A DNA stretch of 64,000 nucleotides from Microbacterium sp. ProA8 (GCF_039905635.1 NZ_CP157000.1:4278001-4342000), one strand, 5' to 3'; shown: positions 10,004 through 19,248, counted from the first letter of the stretch. Translations and numbers: made by a program. The notes: generated from the sequence alone by a model not told the origin.

Positions 10004-10020
10004 GATACCATTTCGGTATC
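10004..10020. promoter_or_regulatory. Inverted-repeat operator upstream of the antitoxin-doc operon
   Basis: GATACC and GGTATC form a perfect 6-5-6 inverted repeat 23 bases before the antitoxin ATG. It fits a ribbon-helix-helix autoregulatory operator. It also lies about 60 bases upstream of the divergent membrane-protein gene at 10080. Confidence 0.65.
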
Positions 10021-10079
10021 AAGGTTGGTCGGTGCGAACCGTTGGACGCTGCCCCCCGCCATGGAAGACTGGGCGGACT

Positions 10080-10469
10080 ATGGGCTTCCTCATCCGCGTC
10101 GTCATCAACGCGTTCGCCATCTGGGTCGTCACCCTGATCCCGGTGCTCCAGGTCTTCGTCGTCCCCTTCCCTCCGGGGGAGACGCTCCAGATGGTGCTGA
10201 CGCTGCTCATCGTGGCGGCGATCTTCGCACTGGTGAACACGATCATCGGCACCGTCATCAAGGTGCTGGCGTTCCCGCTCTACATCCTCACCCTGGGTCT
10301 CATCGGCCTGCTCATCAACGCGTTCCTGCTGTGGCTGACGGCCTGGCTCACGCACTGGTGGAACTGGGGCCTGCGCGTCGAGGACTTCTGGTGGGGCGTC
10401 GTGGCCGCGGTCATCATCACCGTCATCAACTGGGTCTTCGGCATCTTCCTGCGCCCTCGCAAGGACTGA
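10080..10469 (+). CDS. Phage-holin-family-like small integral membrane protein
   Basis: This 129-residue protein is almost entirely hydrophobic, with four predicted membrane segments starting MGFLIRVVINAFAIW. It contains the pattern GTVIKVLAFPLYILTLG seen in the widespread bacterial membrane family misleadingly named phage holin family 4. Family members are chromosomal and not linked to phage lysis. The frame extends upstream to 10032, but ATG 10080 begins at the conserved N-terminus. No phage genes are nearby. Confidence 0.75.
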   Translation: MGFLIRVVINAFAIWVVTLIPVLQVFVVPFPPGETLQMVLTLLIVAAIFALVNTIIGTVIKVLAFPLYILTLGLIGLLINAFLLWLTAWLTHWWNWGLRVEDFWWGVVAAVIITVINWVFGIFLRPRKD

Positions 10470-10470
10470 C

Positions 10471-12048
10471 TCAGCCGTCGCCGCGGGTCGCCGCGTACTC
10501 GGTGACCACGACGGACTCCGCTCCGGCCAGTTCGTCGAGGACGCCGCGGAGGCCGTCCACCCGCGGATCGGCCGACCCGTCGACGAGCGCCGCGGTCTCG
10601 GCGTACGCGGTCAGGCGGTGTGCCGGCAGCCTCGTGTCGTCGAGCGCGACCTGAGGGTCCGCCACCCGTTCCACGACGAAGCTGCCGGACGCGCCGACCG
10701 GCTCCGGGTGCCCGCCGCCGGCGAGCGCGACGACGGGATCGTCGGTGTGGCGCACCGACACGCTCAGCGTGCCGGGTCCCACGTCCGCGTCGACGGGTGA
10801 GCCGAGCGACACGAGCGTCTGCGTGTCGTACGGGCCTTCCAGCGCGAGGTGCGCTCCGATCATCGCGCCCTGGGAGAAGCCGAACACGTGGACCGCGTCA
10901 CCCGGTCGCGCGCCGGCCGCGGCGAGCGCCGCCTCGGTCGCGGCGTAGGAGTCCGACATCCGTCCCGCGTACAGGTCGAGGTTCGAGGCGTTGTCCCACG
11001 GGTCGTCGCCGCCCATCGCGCCCGATTGCATGCCGGCGATGTACACGGCGTACCGCGGGGACCCGTCCGCCATCGCGTAGCGCTCGACCCGCACCCGTGC
11101 GTCGCCGTCGCTCGGAATGCGCGCGGTCGCCGCGGCCAGGCTCTGCGGAGCCACCGACGACGGCGCCCGTGACGGCAGCGTGACCGGCGTGCTGCCGGGT
11201 CCGGCGGGCGGCGGCGCGACGACCGGTCCGGCGCTGCCGGGTGCCGCCGGTGCGACGGGCGTCACTGTCACCGGACCCGCCGCACCCCAGAGCCGCGCCT
11301 CGCGCGAGAGCCTTCCCGTGCCGGAGAGACCGGCCGCGACGGCGCCGCCGAGCGTGAGCAGACCGGCACCGGCGCCCGCCGCGATGGCACCGGCGTCGTG
11401 GACCTCGCTGCCCACGCCGACGCCCCACTGCGTCGCCTGCCGCACGAGCTCCGAGGGCCACGCGACGGCGTACCCCGACTCCGCGCCGAGCGCCGTCCGC
11501 CAGGCGTCGGGATGCTGCTCGACCAAAGCGCTCAGCCGCGCGTCGAGGCGCTGCGCGCGAGCGCCGTCGCCGGCGAGCACGGCGGCCCGGTGCGCGGCCT
11601 GGATCTCGACCATCTCGTAGGCGTACGCCGCCTCGCGGAGCGCCCGCGCGATCTCCTCCGCCTCCGCCTGCACGGTCTCCAGCTGCGCCGCCAGCACGGA
11701 TGCCGACGCCCGGGCATCGTCGGCGTGCACCGGCTGCATCCGCAGCTCGCACTGCAGCGCCCGCACGCTTCCGGCGACCTCGGCGAGCGCCTCTCGGGCG
11801 GCGTCGAAGCGCACGGCGGCCGCCGACAGCGTCGCCGTGTCGACGGCCACGGCACCACCGCTGCGGATCTGCACGCCGTCGTCGACGCGGGGCCAGTGAT
11901 CGGCGAACAGGCCGATGATCCCCTCGTTCGGCCCGAGCCGGCCTGCTTGCTGGCTGAGGTCGGGAGCCAGGGGTCCGGGTGCGGGCGAGGTGCCGTCCCC
12001 GGCGAGCCCCGGTGAGAGCGGGTCGTCGCCCGCCCGCGTCTCGCTCAT
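10471..12048 (-). CDS. WXG/ESX-like N-terminal helical domain fused to an alpha/beta-hydrolase domain
   Basis: This is a 525-residue protein. Residues about 60-190 are alanine-rich and helical, like the four-helix domains of ESX/type VII-associated proteins. A small-residue-rich segment at about 225-245 may be membrane-associated, and a Pro/Ala linker follows (about 260-310). The C-terminal part (310-525) is hydrolase-like with nucleophile elbow GFSQG and a later DDP acidic motif, similar in layout to actinobacterial DUF1023 hydrolases. It follows the WXG100-like gene with an ATGA overlap. No secretion machinery is present in the window, so export is an inference. Confidence 0.6.
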   Translation of the reverse strand: MSETRAGDDPLSPGLAGDGTSPAPGPLAPDLSQQAGRLGPNEGIIGLFADHWPRVDDGVQIRSGGAVAVDTATLSAAAVRFDAAREALAEVAGSVRALQCELRMQPVHADDARASASVLAAQLETVQAEAEEIARALREAAYAYEMVEIQAAHRAAVLAGDGARAQRLDARLSALVEQHPDAWRTALGAESGYAVAWPSELVRQATQWGVGVGSEVHDAGAIAAGAGAGLLTLGGAVAAGLSGTGRLSREARLWGAAGPVTVTPVAPAAPGSAGPVVAPPPAGPGSTPVTLPSRAPSSVAPQSLAAATARIPSDGDARVRVERYAMADGSPRYAVYIAGMQSGAMGGDDPWDNASNLDLYAGRMSDSYAATEAALAAAGARPGDAVHVFGFSQGAMIGAHLALEGPYDTQTLVSLGSPVDADVGPGTLSVSVRHTDDPVVALAGGGHPEPVGASGSFVVERVADPQVALDDTRLPAHRLTAYAETAALVDGSADPRVDGLRGVLDELAGAESVVVTEYAATRGDG

Positions 12049-12347
12049 CGAGCGGCTCCCGGAAGCAGTCCGGTGAGGGACTCCGCGAACGCGGCGCGAT
12101 CACGGGCGCGTGCGGCGTCGTACCGAGCCGTCTCGGCGAGGCACGACAGGCCCGACACGTCGCCCGCCCACGCCGCGGCGCGCTCGTGGAAGGCGCTCGC
12201 GGCCTTCGCCTGCCAGTCGACGGCGTCGGCGAGACCCCGGGCGACGTGCGCGGCATCCGTGATCCGCCAGAGGAGTCGTGAGAGCTCGCGCTCGATCTGG
12301 GACAGCTGGTGAGCCGCCGAGTCGGCGGGCGGGAAAGCGAACGTCAC
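12045..12347 (-). CDS. WXG100-like small helical protein
   Basis: This 100-residue all-helical protein has the segment DAVDWQAKAASAFHERAAAW near its centre, which resembles the turn of WXG100 proteins although the canonical Gly of WxG is Ala. Length and helix content match ESAT-6/CFP-10-like partners. It starts at GTG 12347 and overlaps the hydrolase-domain gene (ATGA), so the two products are probably made together and may form a complex. A low-confidence family call is warranted because the motif is degenerate. Confidence 0.55.
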   Translation of the reverse strand: MTFAFPPADSAAHQLSQIERELSRLLWRITDAAHVARGLADAVDWQAKAASAFHERAAAWAGDVSGLSCLAETARYDAARARDRAAFAESLTGLLPGAAR

Positions 12348-12462
12348 CCGTCGATCGTCGTCCTCGGCAGAGTGCGGTCGAGCGCGTCGGCGGGAGTCCG
12401 TGGAGAGTGCGCCCGCCCGGCCGGCTGTGGAGGAGGCGCTTGAAGGAGGTGGCGCTGCGACG

Positions 12463-12498
12463 GAGGAGCGCCGTTCCGCGTGTGGAACGACGCTCCTC
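12463..12498 (-). terminator. Hairpin terminator after the secreted nuclease gene
   Basis: Arms GAGGAGCG-C-CGTTCC and GGAACG-A-CGCTCCTC pair over 14 base pairs with one mismatch around a six-base loop. It begins 23 bases past the stop at 12521. There is no U-tract, as is usual in this group. It lies between the nuclease gene and the next minus-strand pair. Confidence 0.75.
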
Positions 12499-12520
12499 GA
12501 GGCAGCCGGCTCGCGGTCGG

Positions 12521-15500
12521 CTACTTGCCGACGACCACCTCTGCGCTGTCCGTCGCGGTGTTGCCCGCGGCATCCGTCGCCGTCCAGGTGAAGCGATAGA
12601 CCGCACCCTTCACGGCCAGCACCCGGAAGGTGTCGTCGTCGATCTGCTCCCAGCGCGCCTTCGACGAGCCCGCGACACCGACCCCGTCGAACTCCACCGT
12701 GACGTCGCCGCGGTCATCGGCGGCGTCGATCGTGAATTCCACCGTGCGGAGCTTGTTGTTCGGCGGGAACACGGTCGACGGGTCGGCGGTCACCTCGATG
12801 GTGGGGTCCGTCGTGTCCGGCGTGAGGTTCAGCCCCACGATCACCGGGTCGTGGTCGCTCGACCGGTAGGGATCGGGTGCCCACAGCGCGTCCTGCGCCG
12901 CCTGCTTGAACGACATGTCGTAGTCGATGAGGCTCGGCTCGTCGGCGTTGATATGCCACGCCGCCGCACCCGACACATCGGCGCGCAGCGCCGGCTGCGC
13001 GAGGGCGTAGTCGAGGTAGCCGATCTGCCCGTCGAACACGTACGAGTACGCGTGCTCGCCGTTGAACTTCTTCTCGAGGTCGGTGAAGCCGCCCGCCACG
13101 AAGGCGTCGATCGCGTCCTCGTGGTCGTACGCGTTCAGGTCGCCGATCACGATCGCGCGGCCGTCGGTCGCCACCTGGGTGTTCAGCCACGTGGTAAGCG
13201 CCTTCGCAGCGGCCGTGCGAGCCGCGCTGCAGTTGCCCTGACCGTCGCCGAGGTCGGGACTCTCAGAGCACGCCGAGCCCTTCGACTTCAGGTGGTTGAC
13301 CGACACCACGAACTCGTCACCCGACTCGGTCGACACGAACCGCTGCGTGAGCCCGGGCCGGTGGCGTGCGTCCGACCAGGCCGGGTCGATCGCGCTCGTC
13401 ATGAGCTGGAAGGCGCCGACCGGGGTGACGGTCGACGGCTTGTAGATGATCGCCGTGGTGATCGCATCGGTCCCGATCTTGCCGGTCATGACGGGAACGT
13501 ACGTGCCAGGGCCGACGAGCGCGTTGAGCGCGTCGGCGAGCGCCTGCACCGCCGTGCCGTTGTTCTCGATCTCGAGGAGGCCGAACACGTCGGCGTCGAT
13601 CTCGGCGAGCGCGGCGACGATCTTGTCCTGCTGGCGCTGGAACTCCAGGGCCGTGTCGGCACCCCGGTGGTAGTCGTCGTCGTCGTCATTCGTGGGGGTC
13701 GGGTCGAGCGACGTGAAGTAGTTCAGCACGTTGAAGCTCGAGATCTTCAGGTCGCCCCCGACGTCGGGCAGCTCCGGCCGCGCGTTCGCGACGGTGAAGT
13801 CGGCGCCGTCGGTGGGCTGCACGCCCCACGTCGAGAAGCGGTAGTCCAGGACGCCGATCGCGTTCTGCACCAGGTCGCCGCTTCGGAACGAGTGCGCGAG
13901 CGTGAACACCTCTCCGTCCGGGTGGATCGCCGGGTCGGGGTTCTGGGTGCCGCGCCCGTCGTCGAGCGTGATGCTGTTCTCGAGGTTCGCCGCGGCGAGG
14001 GCGTTCGCCGGTGCGCCCGGCTCGACGACCGCGGTCGGCGTGTCGAGGCGCCCGTTCGTCAGGGTGATCGTGCCGAAGCGGCCGTACTCGAACGTCTCGC
14101 CGATCGCGAGGTTCTGGGGAAGCGTGACGTACATGCCCTCCAGCGCCTCGCGCTGCGTCTCGGTCGCGGGCAGGGTCAGCGGCACGGCCGGCGGCAGCGG
14201 CTGCGCCGTCGCGCACACCTCGAGGTCGAGCGCCTTGAGCTCGGTCAGGCCGAAGAACTCGTCGACCTCGCCTGCCACGTTCACCACGTCGCCCACCGCG
14301 ACGTCGGGCCCCGCCGGGTAGTGCACGAAGATGCCATCGGAGGTCGCCGCGACGCCGTCGCCGGCATCCTGGATGTAGAAGCCCTCGTATCCGCCGGTCT
14401 GGAAGTCGCCCACCACGGTGCCCTCGAGCCGCAGGAATTCGCCGTCGCGCGGAGATGCCGCACCCGACCCCTGCACCGAGCTGATGGAGGCGACATCGAG
14501 GTCGCAGCCCGCCTCGATCGGCGGGGGCGGCGGGACGGCGCCGTTGACGGCGCCCGGCGTGTTGAACGCCTCGCCGTAGGCCGGCGTACCGGCGGTGCCG
14601 TTGTAGCCGGCGAGGTCGAAGTCGTTGCGCACCCAGTCGGTCGCGGCGTTCGTGTCGGCGCCGTCCGGGATGCGGGAGGCGCCGCCCGGATCGAACGGGA
14701 GCCCGTCATACGACACGCCCAGGACGACGCCGCCGTAGGCGAGATCCGTCGCACCGCCGTCGCTGACGGCGACCGCATCCACCACGGTGAAGCCGAGACC
14801 GTCGTCGATGACGCCGTCGTCGTTCGTGTCGATGTCCGTGCCGAGGGAAGGCGCGGTGCCGGTCACCAGGAGGAGGCTGACGGTGCCGTTCTCGAGCGCG
14901 CCGTTGGCGAGCGTCGCGAGGCTGCGACCCGACGCGTCAGCCGCGCCGAACGAGATGACCTCGTCCACGGTGCCGGTGACGGTGCCGTTGAAATCGCCCT
15001 CGATCTCGAGCACGCGGTAGGCGGAGAGGTCGGTGGTGGCAGGGTTGGCGAGCAGCTCGACGTACTCGACGTCGGCCGTGCCGACCGTGTCGGCCGAGAA
15101 CTCGTTGATGACGACGCGCGGCGCGGGCGGCTCGCCGCCGCAGTTGGCGGTGTGGGTGCCGAGGCCGTCGAAGGTGTTGGTGGCATAGCCGACCCAGCCG
15201 ACCGTCGGGTCGAACGCGTCCGTGCCGTTCTCGTCGCCGACGCACGTGTCCGCGGCGCGGCGGAGCGTGTTGTCCTGCGTGGAGTTGATCCCGGTGCCCC
15301 ACTCGGCGCCCGGGTCGTTGCCGATCTGCCCGAAGACGTCGACGATGACGCCGTTCTTCACCAGTGCGATCGTGTCGTCGCCGTTGAACAGCGACGCCGT
15401 GGTCGTCTGGTCTGCGACCGCTCCGATCGCGGGGTCGACCGGGTTCGAGGCGGTCGGGCCCTGCGCGAAGACGAAGACGTCGTTCGCCGCCACCGTCCCG

Positions 15501-15757
15501 GTCAGCGGAAACGACGTCGGCGTCGTGGACGGTGCGAAGTACACCTGCAGCGCGTACCCGGCGGCGGCCAGGTCGACGGTGGTCGCACTCGGGTTGTAGA
15601 TCTCGATCGCCTTGTTGAACGAGCTGCCTTCGACGTACTCGCTGATGAGCAGATCTCCGGATGCCGCGGCGGCGGGTGCGGCGAACGCCGCCGCGCCGGT
15701 GGCGGCCAGCGCGGCGGCCGCCAGGGCGGCGATCAGTCTGCGGGGGGAATGGGACAC
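12521..15757 (-). CDS. Secreted ExeM/NucH-type endonuclease with lamin-tail, OB-fold and Ig-like domains
   Basis: This is a large exported nuclease of 1078 residues. A signal peptide (1-32, cut after APAAAAS) is followed by lamin-tail domains near 33-170 and 210-380 (LLISEYVEGSSFNKAIEIYN). An OB-fold region covers about 400-500, and the endonuclease/exonuclease/phosphatase domain about 670-980. That domain has SFNVLNYF, VSVNHLKSKGSA, VIGDLNAYDHED and SSDHDPV, which are the metal and catalytic motifs of the family. A C-terminal Ig-like domain ends at the carboxyl terminus. The GTG start has GGAGG just upstream. It likely degrades extracellular DNA for phosphate and nucleoside supply. No sorting motif is visible. 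Confidence 0.88.
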   Translation of the reverse strand: MSHSPRRLIAALAAAALAATGAAAFAAPAAAASGDLLISEYVEGSSFNKAIEIYNPSATTVDLAAAGYALQVYFAPSTTPTSFPLTGTVAANDVFVFAQGPTASNPVDPAIGAVADQTTTASLFNGDDTIALVKNGVIVDVFGQIGNDPGAEWGTGINSTQDNTLRRAADTCVGDENGTDAFDPTVGWVGYATNTFDGLGTHTANCGGEPPAPRVVINEFSADTVGTADVEYVELLANPATTDLSAYRVLEIEGDFNGTVTGTVDEVISFGAADASGRSLATLANGALENGTVSLLLVTGTAPSLGTDIDTNDDGVIDDGLGFTVVDAVAVSDGGATDLAYGGVVLGVSYDGLPFDPGGASRIPDGADTNAATDWVRNDFDLAGYNGTAGTPAYGEAFNTPGAVNGAVPPPPPIEAGCDLDVASISSVQGSGAASPRDGEFLRLEGTVVGDFQTGGYEGFYIQDAGDGVAATSDGIFVHYPAGPDVAVGDVVNVAGEVDEFFGLTELKALDLEVCATAQPLPPAVPLTLPATETQREALEGMYVTLPQNLAIGETFEYGRFGTITLTNGRLDTPTAVVEPGAPANALAAANLENSITLDDGRGTQNPDPAIHPDGEVFTLAHSFRSGDLVQNAIGVLDYRFSTWGVQPTDGADFTVANARPELPDVGGDLKISSFNVLNYFTSLDPTPTNDDDDDYHRGADTALEFQRQQDKIVAALAEIDADVFGLLEIENNGTAVQALADALNALVGPGTYVPVMTGKIGTDAITTAIIYKPSTVTPVGAFQLMTSAIDPAWSDARHRPGLTQRFVSTESGDEFVVSVNHLKSKGSACSESPDLGDGQGNCSAARTAAAKALTTWLNTQVATDGRAIVIGDLNAYDHEDAIDAFVAGGFTDLEKKFNGEHAYSYVFDGQIGYLDYALAQPALRADVSGAAAWHINADEPSLIDYDMSFKQAAQDALWAPDPYRSSDHDPVIVGLNLTPDTTDPTIEVTADPSTVFPPNNKLRTVEFTIDAADDRGDVTVEFDGVGVAGSSKARWEQIDDDTFRVLAVKGAVYRFTWTATDAAGNTATDSAEVVVGK

Positions 15758-15919
15758 GGAACCTCCACGTGGGATGCGCGGATGGTGTGCCGCGCATGCG
15801 AAGGGCAGGCCGGTCGCCTCCCCGTGAGAGCAAAGCTAGGCGAGCGGCATCCGTTCACGGAAGAGTCCAGGCGGAGAGATCCTTAACGTTCGGTGTCGGC
15901 TCAGGCCAGAATGGACCCC

Positions 15920-16426
15920 ATGACCGCGAGCGACGTGGCGCCCTTCCGCGTCGTGTTCGTGTGCACGGGGAACATCTGCCGCTCTCCGATGGCGGAAGTG
16001 GTGTTCCGGGAGTTCGCGGATGCCTCGGGCCTGGGCGCCCGCGTGGCGTCGACGAGCGCCGGCACCGGCGACTGGCACGTGGGCGAGCAGGCGGATCTGC
16101 GCACCATCGCGGCGCTCGAGCGCGCCGGGTATGACGGAGCCCACCACCGGGCGCGCCAGTTCACGCACGCCGACTTCGCCCACAGCGACCTCGTGGTGGC
16201 GCTGGACCGCAGCCACGAGCGGATCCTGCGCGGGTGGGCGCGCACCGAGGGCGACGCCGACAAGATCGCCCTGCTGCTGTCGTTCGATCCATCGGCCCAC
16301 ACGCTCGACGTGCCCGACCCGTACTATGCCGGGCCCGGAATGTTCGACGAGGTGCTCGGTATGATCGAGAGCGCGAGCCGGGCGCTCTTCCGGCAGCTCG
16401 AACCCGCCATCCGCCCGGCGCCATGA
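15920..16426 (+). CDS. Low-molecular-weight protein tyrosine phosphatase
   Basis: This is a cytosolic phosphotyrosine phosphatase of 168 residues. The catalytic P-loop is VCTGNICRSPMAE (CX5R, Cys and Arg intact) and the general-acid motif DPYYAG is near the C-terminus. Three starts are possible (GTG 15893, ATG 15911, ATG 15920). The last gives the usual short N-terminus before the P-loop, but none has a convincing ribosome-binding site. The gene stands alone upstream of purB with a 70-base gap and could be co-transcribed with it. Confidence 0.9.
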   Translation: MTASDVAPFRVVFVCTGNICRSPMAEVVFREFADASGLGARVASTSAGTGDWHVGEQADLRTIAALERAGYDGAHHRARQFTHADFAHSDLVVALDRSHERILRGWARTEGDADKIALLLSFDPSAHTLDVPDPYYAGPGMFDEVLGMIESASRALFRQLEPAIRPAP

Positions 16427-16496
16427 CCTCTGCCGTCATGCCGCCGACCGACGGTCGCCCCTGATCGCCGCCCCTCCGAGACCGACGGGAGTCACC

Positions 16497-17894
16497 GTGA
16501 CCGCTCCTTCCCCTGCTGACCTGCCCTGGCAGCCCCTGAGCCCCCTCGACGGGCGCTATCGCGCCGCCGTGGGCGAGCTGGGCGCGTACCTCTCGGAGGC
16601 CGGCCTCAACCGGGCTCGCGTCGAGGTCGAGGTGGAGTGGCTCATCGCCCTCACCGACCGCTCGCTGTTCGGCACCGCGCCGCTGCAGGACGCCGACAAG
16701 GCCCGCCTGCGCGCGTTGTACCTCGAGTTCGGCCAGGCCGAGATCGACTGGCTCGCCGAGAAGGAGGCGGTCACCCGCCACGACGTCAAGGCCGTCGAGT
16801 ACCTGGTGCGCGACCGGCTGTCGGCGCTCGGCCTCGACGCCATCGCCGAGCTGACCCACTTCGCCTGCACCAGCGAGGACATCAACTCGACGTCGTACGC
16901 CCTCACCGTGCAGCGCGCGGTGCAGCGCATCTGGCTGCCGAAGCTGCGCGCCGTCATCGCCGCGCTCACCGAGCTCGCCGTACAGCACCGCGACGCCGCG
17001 ATGCTGTCGCGCACCCACGGCCAGCCCGCGACCCCGTCGACGATGGGCAAGGAGCTGGGGGTGTTCGCGTGGCGCCTCGCCCGCGTCGCCGACCAGATCG
17101 AGGGCGGGGAGTACCTGGCGAAGTTCTCGGGCGCGACCGGCACCTGGTCGGCGCACCTCGCCGCCGCTCCCGAGGTCGACTGGCCCGAGGTCTCCCGTGC
17201 GTTCATCGAGGGTCTCGGGCTGGACTTCAATATCCTCACCACCCAGATCGAGTCCCACGACTGGCAGGTCGAGCTGTACGACCGCGTGCGGCATGCCGGC
17301 GGCATCCTCCACAATCTGGCGACCGACATCTGGACGTACATCTCGATCGGCTACTTCACGCAGATCCCGGTCGCCGGGGCGACCGGCTCGTCGACGATGC
17401 CGCACAAGATCAACCCGATCCGGTTCGAGAACGCCGAGGCGAACCTCGAGATCGCGGGCGGACTGCTCGCGACGCTCTCGCAGACGCTCGTCACGAGCCG
17501 CATGCAGCGCGACCTGACCGACTCGACGACGCAGCGCAACATCGGCGTCGCCTTCGGGCACGCACTGCTCGCCCTCGACAACCTGCAGCGCGGGCTGCGC
17601 GAGATCTCGCTGGCCGAGGACGTGCTGCTGGCCGACCTCGACACCAACTGGGAGGTGCTCGCCGAGGCGATCCAGACGGTGGTCCGCGCCGAGATCGCCG
17701 CCGGCCGCTCGCAGATCAGCGACCCCTACGCGCTGCTCAAGGACCTCACCCGCGGCCGCCGCGTCGGCGCGCCCGAGCTCGCCGAGTTCGTGCGGGGGCT
17801 CGACATCGGCGACGACGCGAAGGAGCGCCTGCTCGCGCTCACCCCCGCGACCTACGACGGCCTGGCCTCGAAGCTCGTCGACGAGCTCGGTTAG
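16497..17894 (+). CDS. purB: Adenylosuccinate lyase
   Basis: This 465-residue enzyme of the fumarase/aspartase superfamily catalyses the two lyase steps of purine synthesis (SAICAR to AICAR, and adenylosuccinate to AMP). The superfamily signature SSTMPHKINPIRFENAE lies near residues 298-314. TSEDINSTSYA and SRTHGQPATPSTMGKE are the other conserved regions, including the catalytic His. It starts at GTG 16497. The stop is followed immediately by copies of the dispersed palindromic repeat, which may terminate transcription. Confidence 0.96.
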   Translation: MTAPSPADLPWQPLSPLDGRYRAAVGELGAYLSEAGLNRARVEVEVEWLIALTDRSLFGTAPLQDADKARLRALYLEFGQAEIDWLAEKEAVTRHDVKAVEYLVRDRLSALGLDAIAELTHFACTSEDINSTSYALTVQRAVQRIWLPKLRAVIAALTELAVQHRDAAMLSRTHGQPATPSTMGKELGVFAWRLARVADQIEGGEYLAKFSGATGTWSAHLAAAPEVDWPEVSRAFIEGLGLDFNILTTQIESHDWQVELYDRVRHAGGILHNLATDIWTYISIGYFTQIPVAGATGSSTMPHKINPIRFENAEANLEIAGGLLATLSQTLVTSRMQRDLTDSTTQRNIGVAFGHALLALDNLQRGLREISLAEDVLLADLDTNWEVLAEAIQTVVRAEIAAGRSQISDPYALLKDLTRGRRVGAPELAEFVRGLDIGDDAKERLLALTPATYDGLASKLVDELG

Positions 17895-17896
17895 TC

Positions 17897-18066
17897 GTTC
17901 CGCTCAACGACCGCGGCAAAGGATCCCGGTCGTTGAGCGAGGGAGCGCCAGCGACCGAGACGAAACGCGCCGAGCCGACTTTCTGCGCCGGGTGCGGGCG
18001 TTTCGTCTCTGCGTTTCGACTCGCAAGCTCGCTCAACGACCGCGTTCCTCGCTCGCTCAACGACCG
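17897..18066. repeat. Dispersed palindromic repeat, one full copy plus extra arms
   Basis: This is the same family as the array at 5588-6066. A full unit begins with the arm GGTCGTTGAGCGAG at 17928, includes GAGACGAAACGC and GCGTTTCGTCTC, and closes with GCTCAACGACCG ending at 18042. A second closing arm ends at 18066 and a lone arm fragment lies at 17901-17912. It is placed between purB (+) and a convergent membrane-protein gene (-), where it could act as a bidirectional terminator. Confidence 0.9.
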
Positions 18067-18100
18067 AGCAAAGAGGCCCGGTGGCAGCTCAGCGACGGGG

Positions 18101-18445
18101 TCAGGCTTTCGGGTCAGCGGATGCCGCGGCATCCGGATCGTCGCCCGGCTCCGGCTTCTCGGACTCGTCGTCGAAGAGCACCGGCCGGTCGATCTGCTTC
18201 GCCACCTGGGCGGGGTCGACCGCGAGCAGCAGCAGCGAGACGATGAGCAGCACCGCGATGAAGCTGACGCCCGCGACGACCAGGGCGGTGATGATGGCGC
18301 GCTGAGCCTCGTCGGCGGTGCGCTGCTGGAAGAAGCCCATCGACACGAGCGTCACGATTCCCGCGAACAGCGCGGCGCCGAAGGCCATCCCGAGCAGCTG
18401 CACGGGCTTCATCAGGTCGCGGCGGGTGGGGCTGTCGTGGCTCAC
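18101..18445 (-). CDS. Small two-TM membrane protein
   Basis: This 114-residue protein has two hydrophobic segments (about 18-38 and 55-77: LLGMAFGAALFAGIVTLVSM and LVVAGVSFIAVLLIVSLLL). An acidic C-terminal tail (DESEKPEPGDDPDAA) follows. No named family was recognised. The GTG at 18445 overlaps the stop of the upstream membrane-protein gene (GTGA), so the two are translated together and may interact. The longer minus-strand frame upstream is a shadow of the partner gene. Confidence 0.75.
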   Translation of the reverse strand: MSHDSPTRRDLMKPVQLLGMAFGAALFAGIVTLVSMGFFQQRTADEAQRAIITALVVAGVSFIAVLLIVSLLLLAVDPAQVAKQIDRPVLFDDESEKPEPGDDPDAAASADPKA

Positions 18446-19248
18446 GCGGAGTCCTTCTGCGGGGTGGGTTCGGTGGATGCGGGTGCATTCGCCGTGAAGT
18501 CCTCGGCCGTGTCCGGCTCGACGGGGCGCGGCGAGAAGCCGGCGATGCCGAGGTACACCGCGACGATCGCCGCGTAGCCGCCGAACAGCCCGACGCCGAT
18601 GGTGATGCCGGTGAGGGTGAACGTCGCGCTCGCCTCTTCGATCGTGTAGTCCAGCGCATACGCGGGCTGGACGAAGAGCAGCGCGATGCCGAGCAGCGCC
18701 GTGATCGCGCCGACCACGGCGGCATCGCGGCTCTCGGACCGCGGCCCGACGGGCGCGGCGGGGCGGGCGTCGGCGACCCCCGGTGCGATCTCTCGGCGCG
18801 TGCGGCCGCCGGCGAGGCCGCGCCACCCGGCGATGAGCTCGATGACGCCGCTGATGAGCGCCCACGTGATGACGATGGCGAAGTAGCCGGCCACGGTGCG
18901 CAGCGGATGGAGGCCGCTCGCCATTCCCGCGACGACCGTCACGCCGCCCAGTGCGGCGGCCGGCCAGCGGCGGCCTGCCGGGTACACCAGCCACACCGAG
19001 AGCAGCAGCACGAGGCCGGTGGCGATGGCGAAGCCGCTGAAGACCGCGCTGCCGACCAGTGCCGAATGGTCCGGCGAGAACGTGATCATGATCGCCGCGA
19101 TCGCCGCGAAGGCGGCGCGCGCGAGCTGCACGTGGCGCACGGCGAACGTGCGGGAATCGGCTGAGGTCACGGTGATCCTGCGGAGAGGCGGGTTCTCGGG
19201 AACGAGAACGGATGCCTCCCAGTCTACGTGCGTCATAGGTGACAGCAT
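18442..19248 (-). CDS. Multipass membrane protein of the DUF308/HdeD-like type
   Basis: This protein of about 268 residues has roughly eight hydrophobic segments in two blocks separated by a charged stretch near residues 150-175. A cytoplasmic acidic/Pro-rich tail ends the protein. The repeated two-block layout resembles HdeD-like DUF308 proteins, but no diagnostic motif is present and the assignment is tentative. ATG 19248 was chosen because AGGGGG lies six bases upstream. ATG 19236 is an alternative. It is coupled by a GTGA overlap to the small membrane protein at 18101-18445. Confidence 0.65.
   Translation of the reverse strand: MLSPMTHVDWEASVLVPENPPLRRITVTSADSRTFAVRHVQLARAAFAAIAAIMITFSPDHSALVGSAVFSGFAIATGLVLLLSVWLVYPAGRRWPAAALGGVTVVAGMASGLHPLRTVAGYFAIVITWALISGVIELIAGWRGLAGGRTRREIAPGVADARPAAPVGPRSESRDAAVVGAITALLGIALLFVQPAYALDYTIEEASATFTLTGITIGVGLFGGYAAIVAVYLGIAGFSPRPVEPDTAEDFTANAPASTEPTPQKDSA

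Noticed and set aside
10080..10469. Prophage marker suggested by the phage-holin family name
   Set aside because: The family is a general chromosomal membrane family. No integrase, lysin or structural phage genes are nearby.
12278..15886. A 1202-residue + frame opposite the secreted nuclease
   Set aside because: It is an antisense GC-rich shadow (Arg/Val/Glu-rich) of a gene with clear signal peptide, catalytic motifs, ribosome-binding site and terminator on the minus strand.
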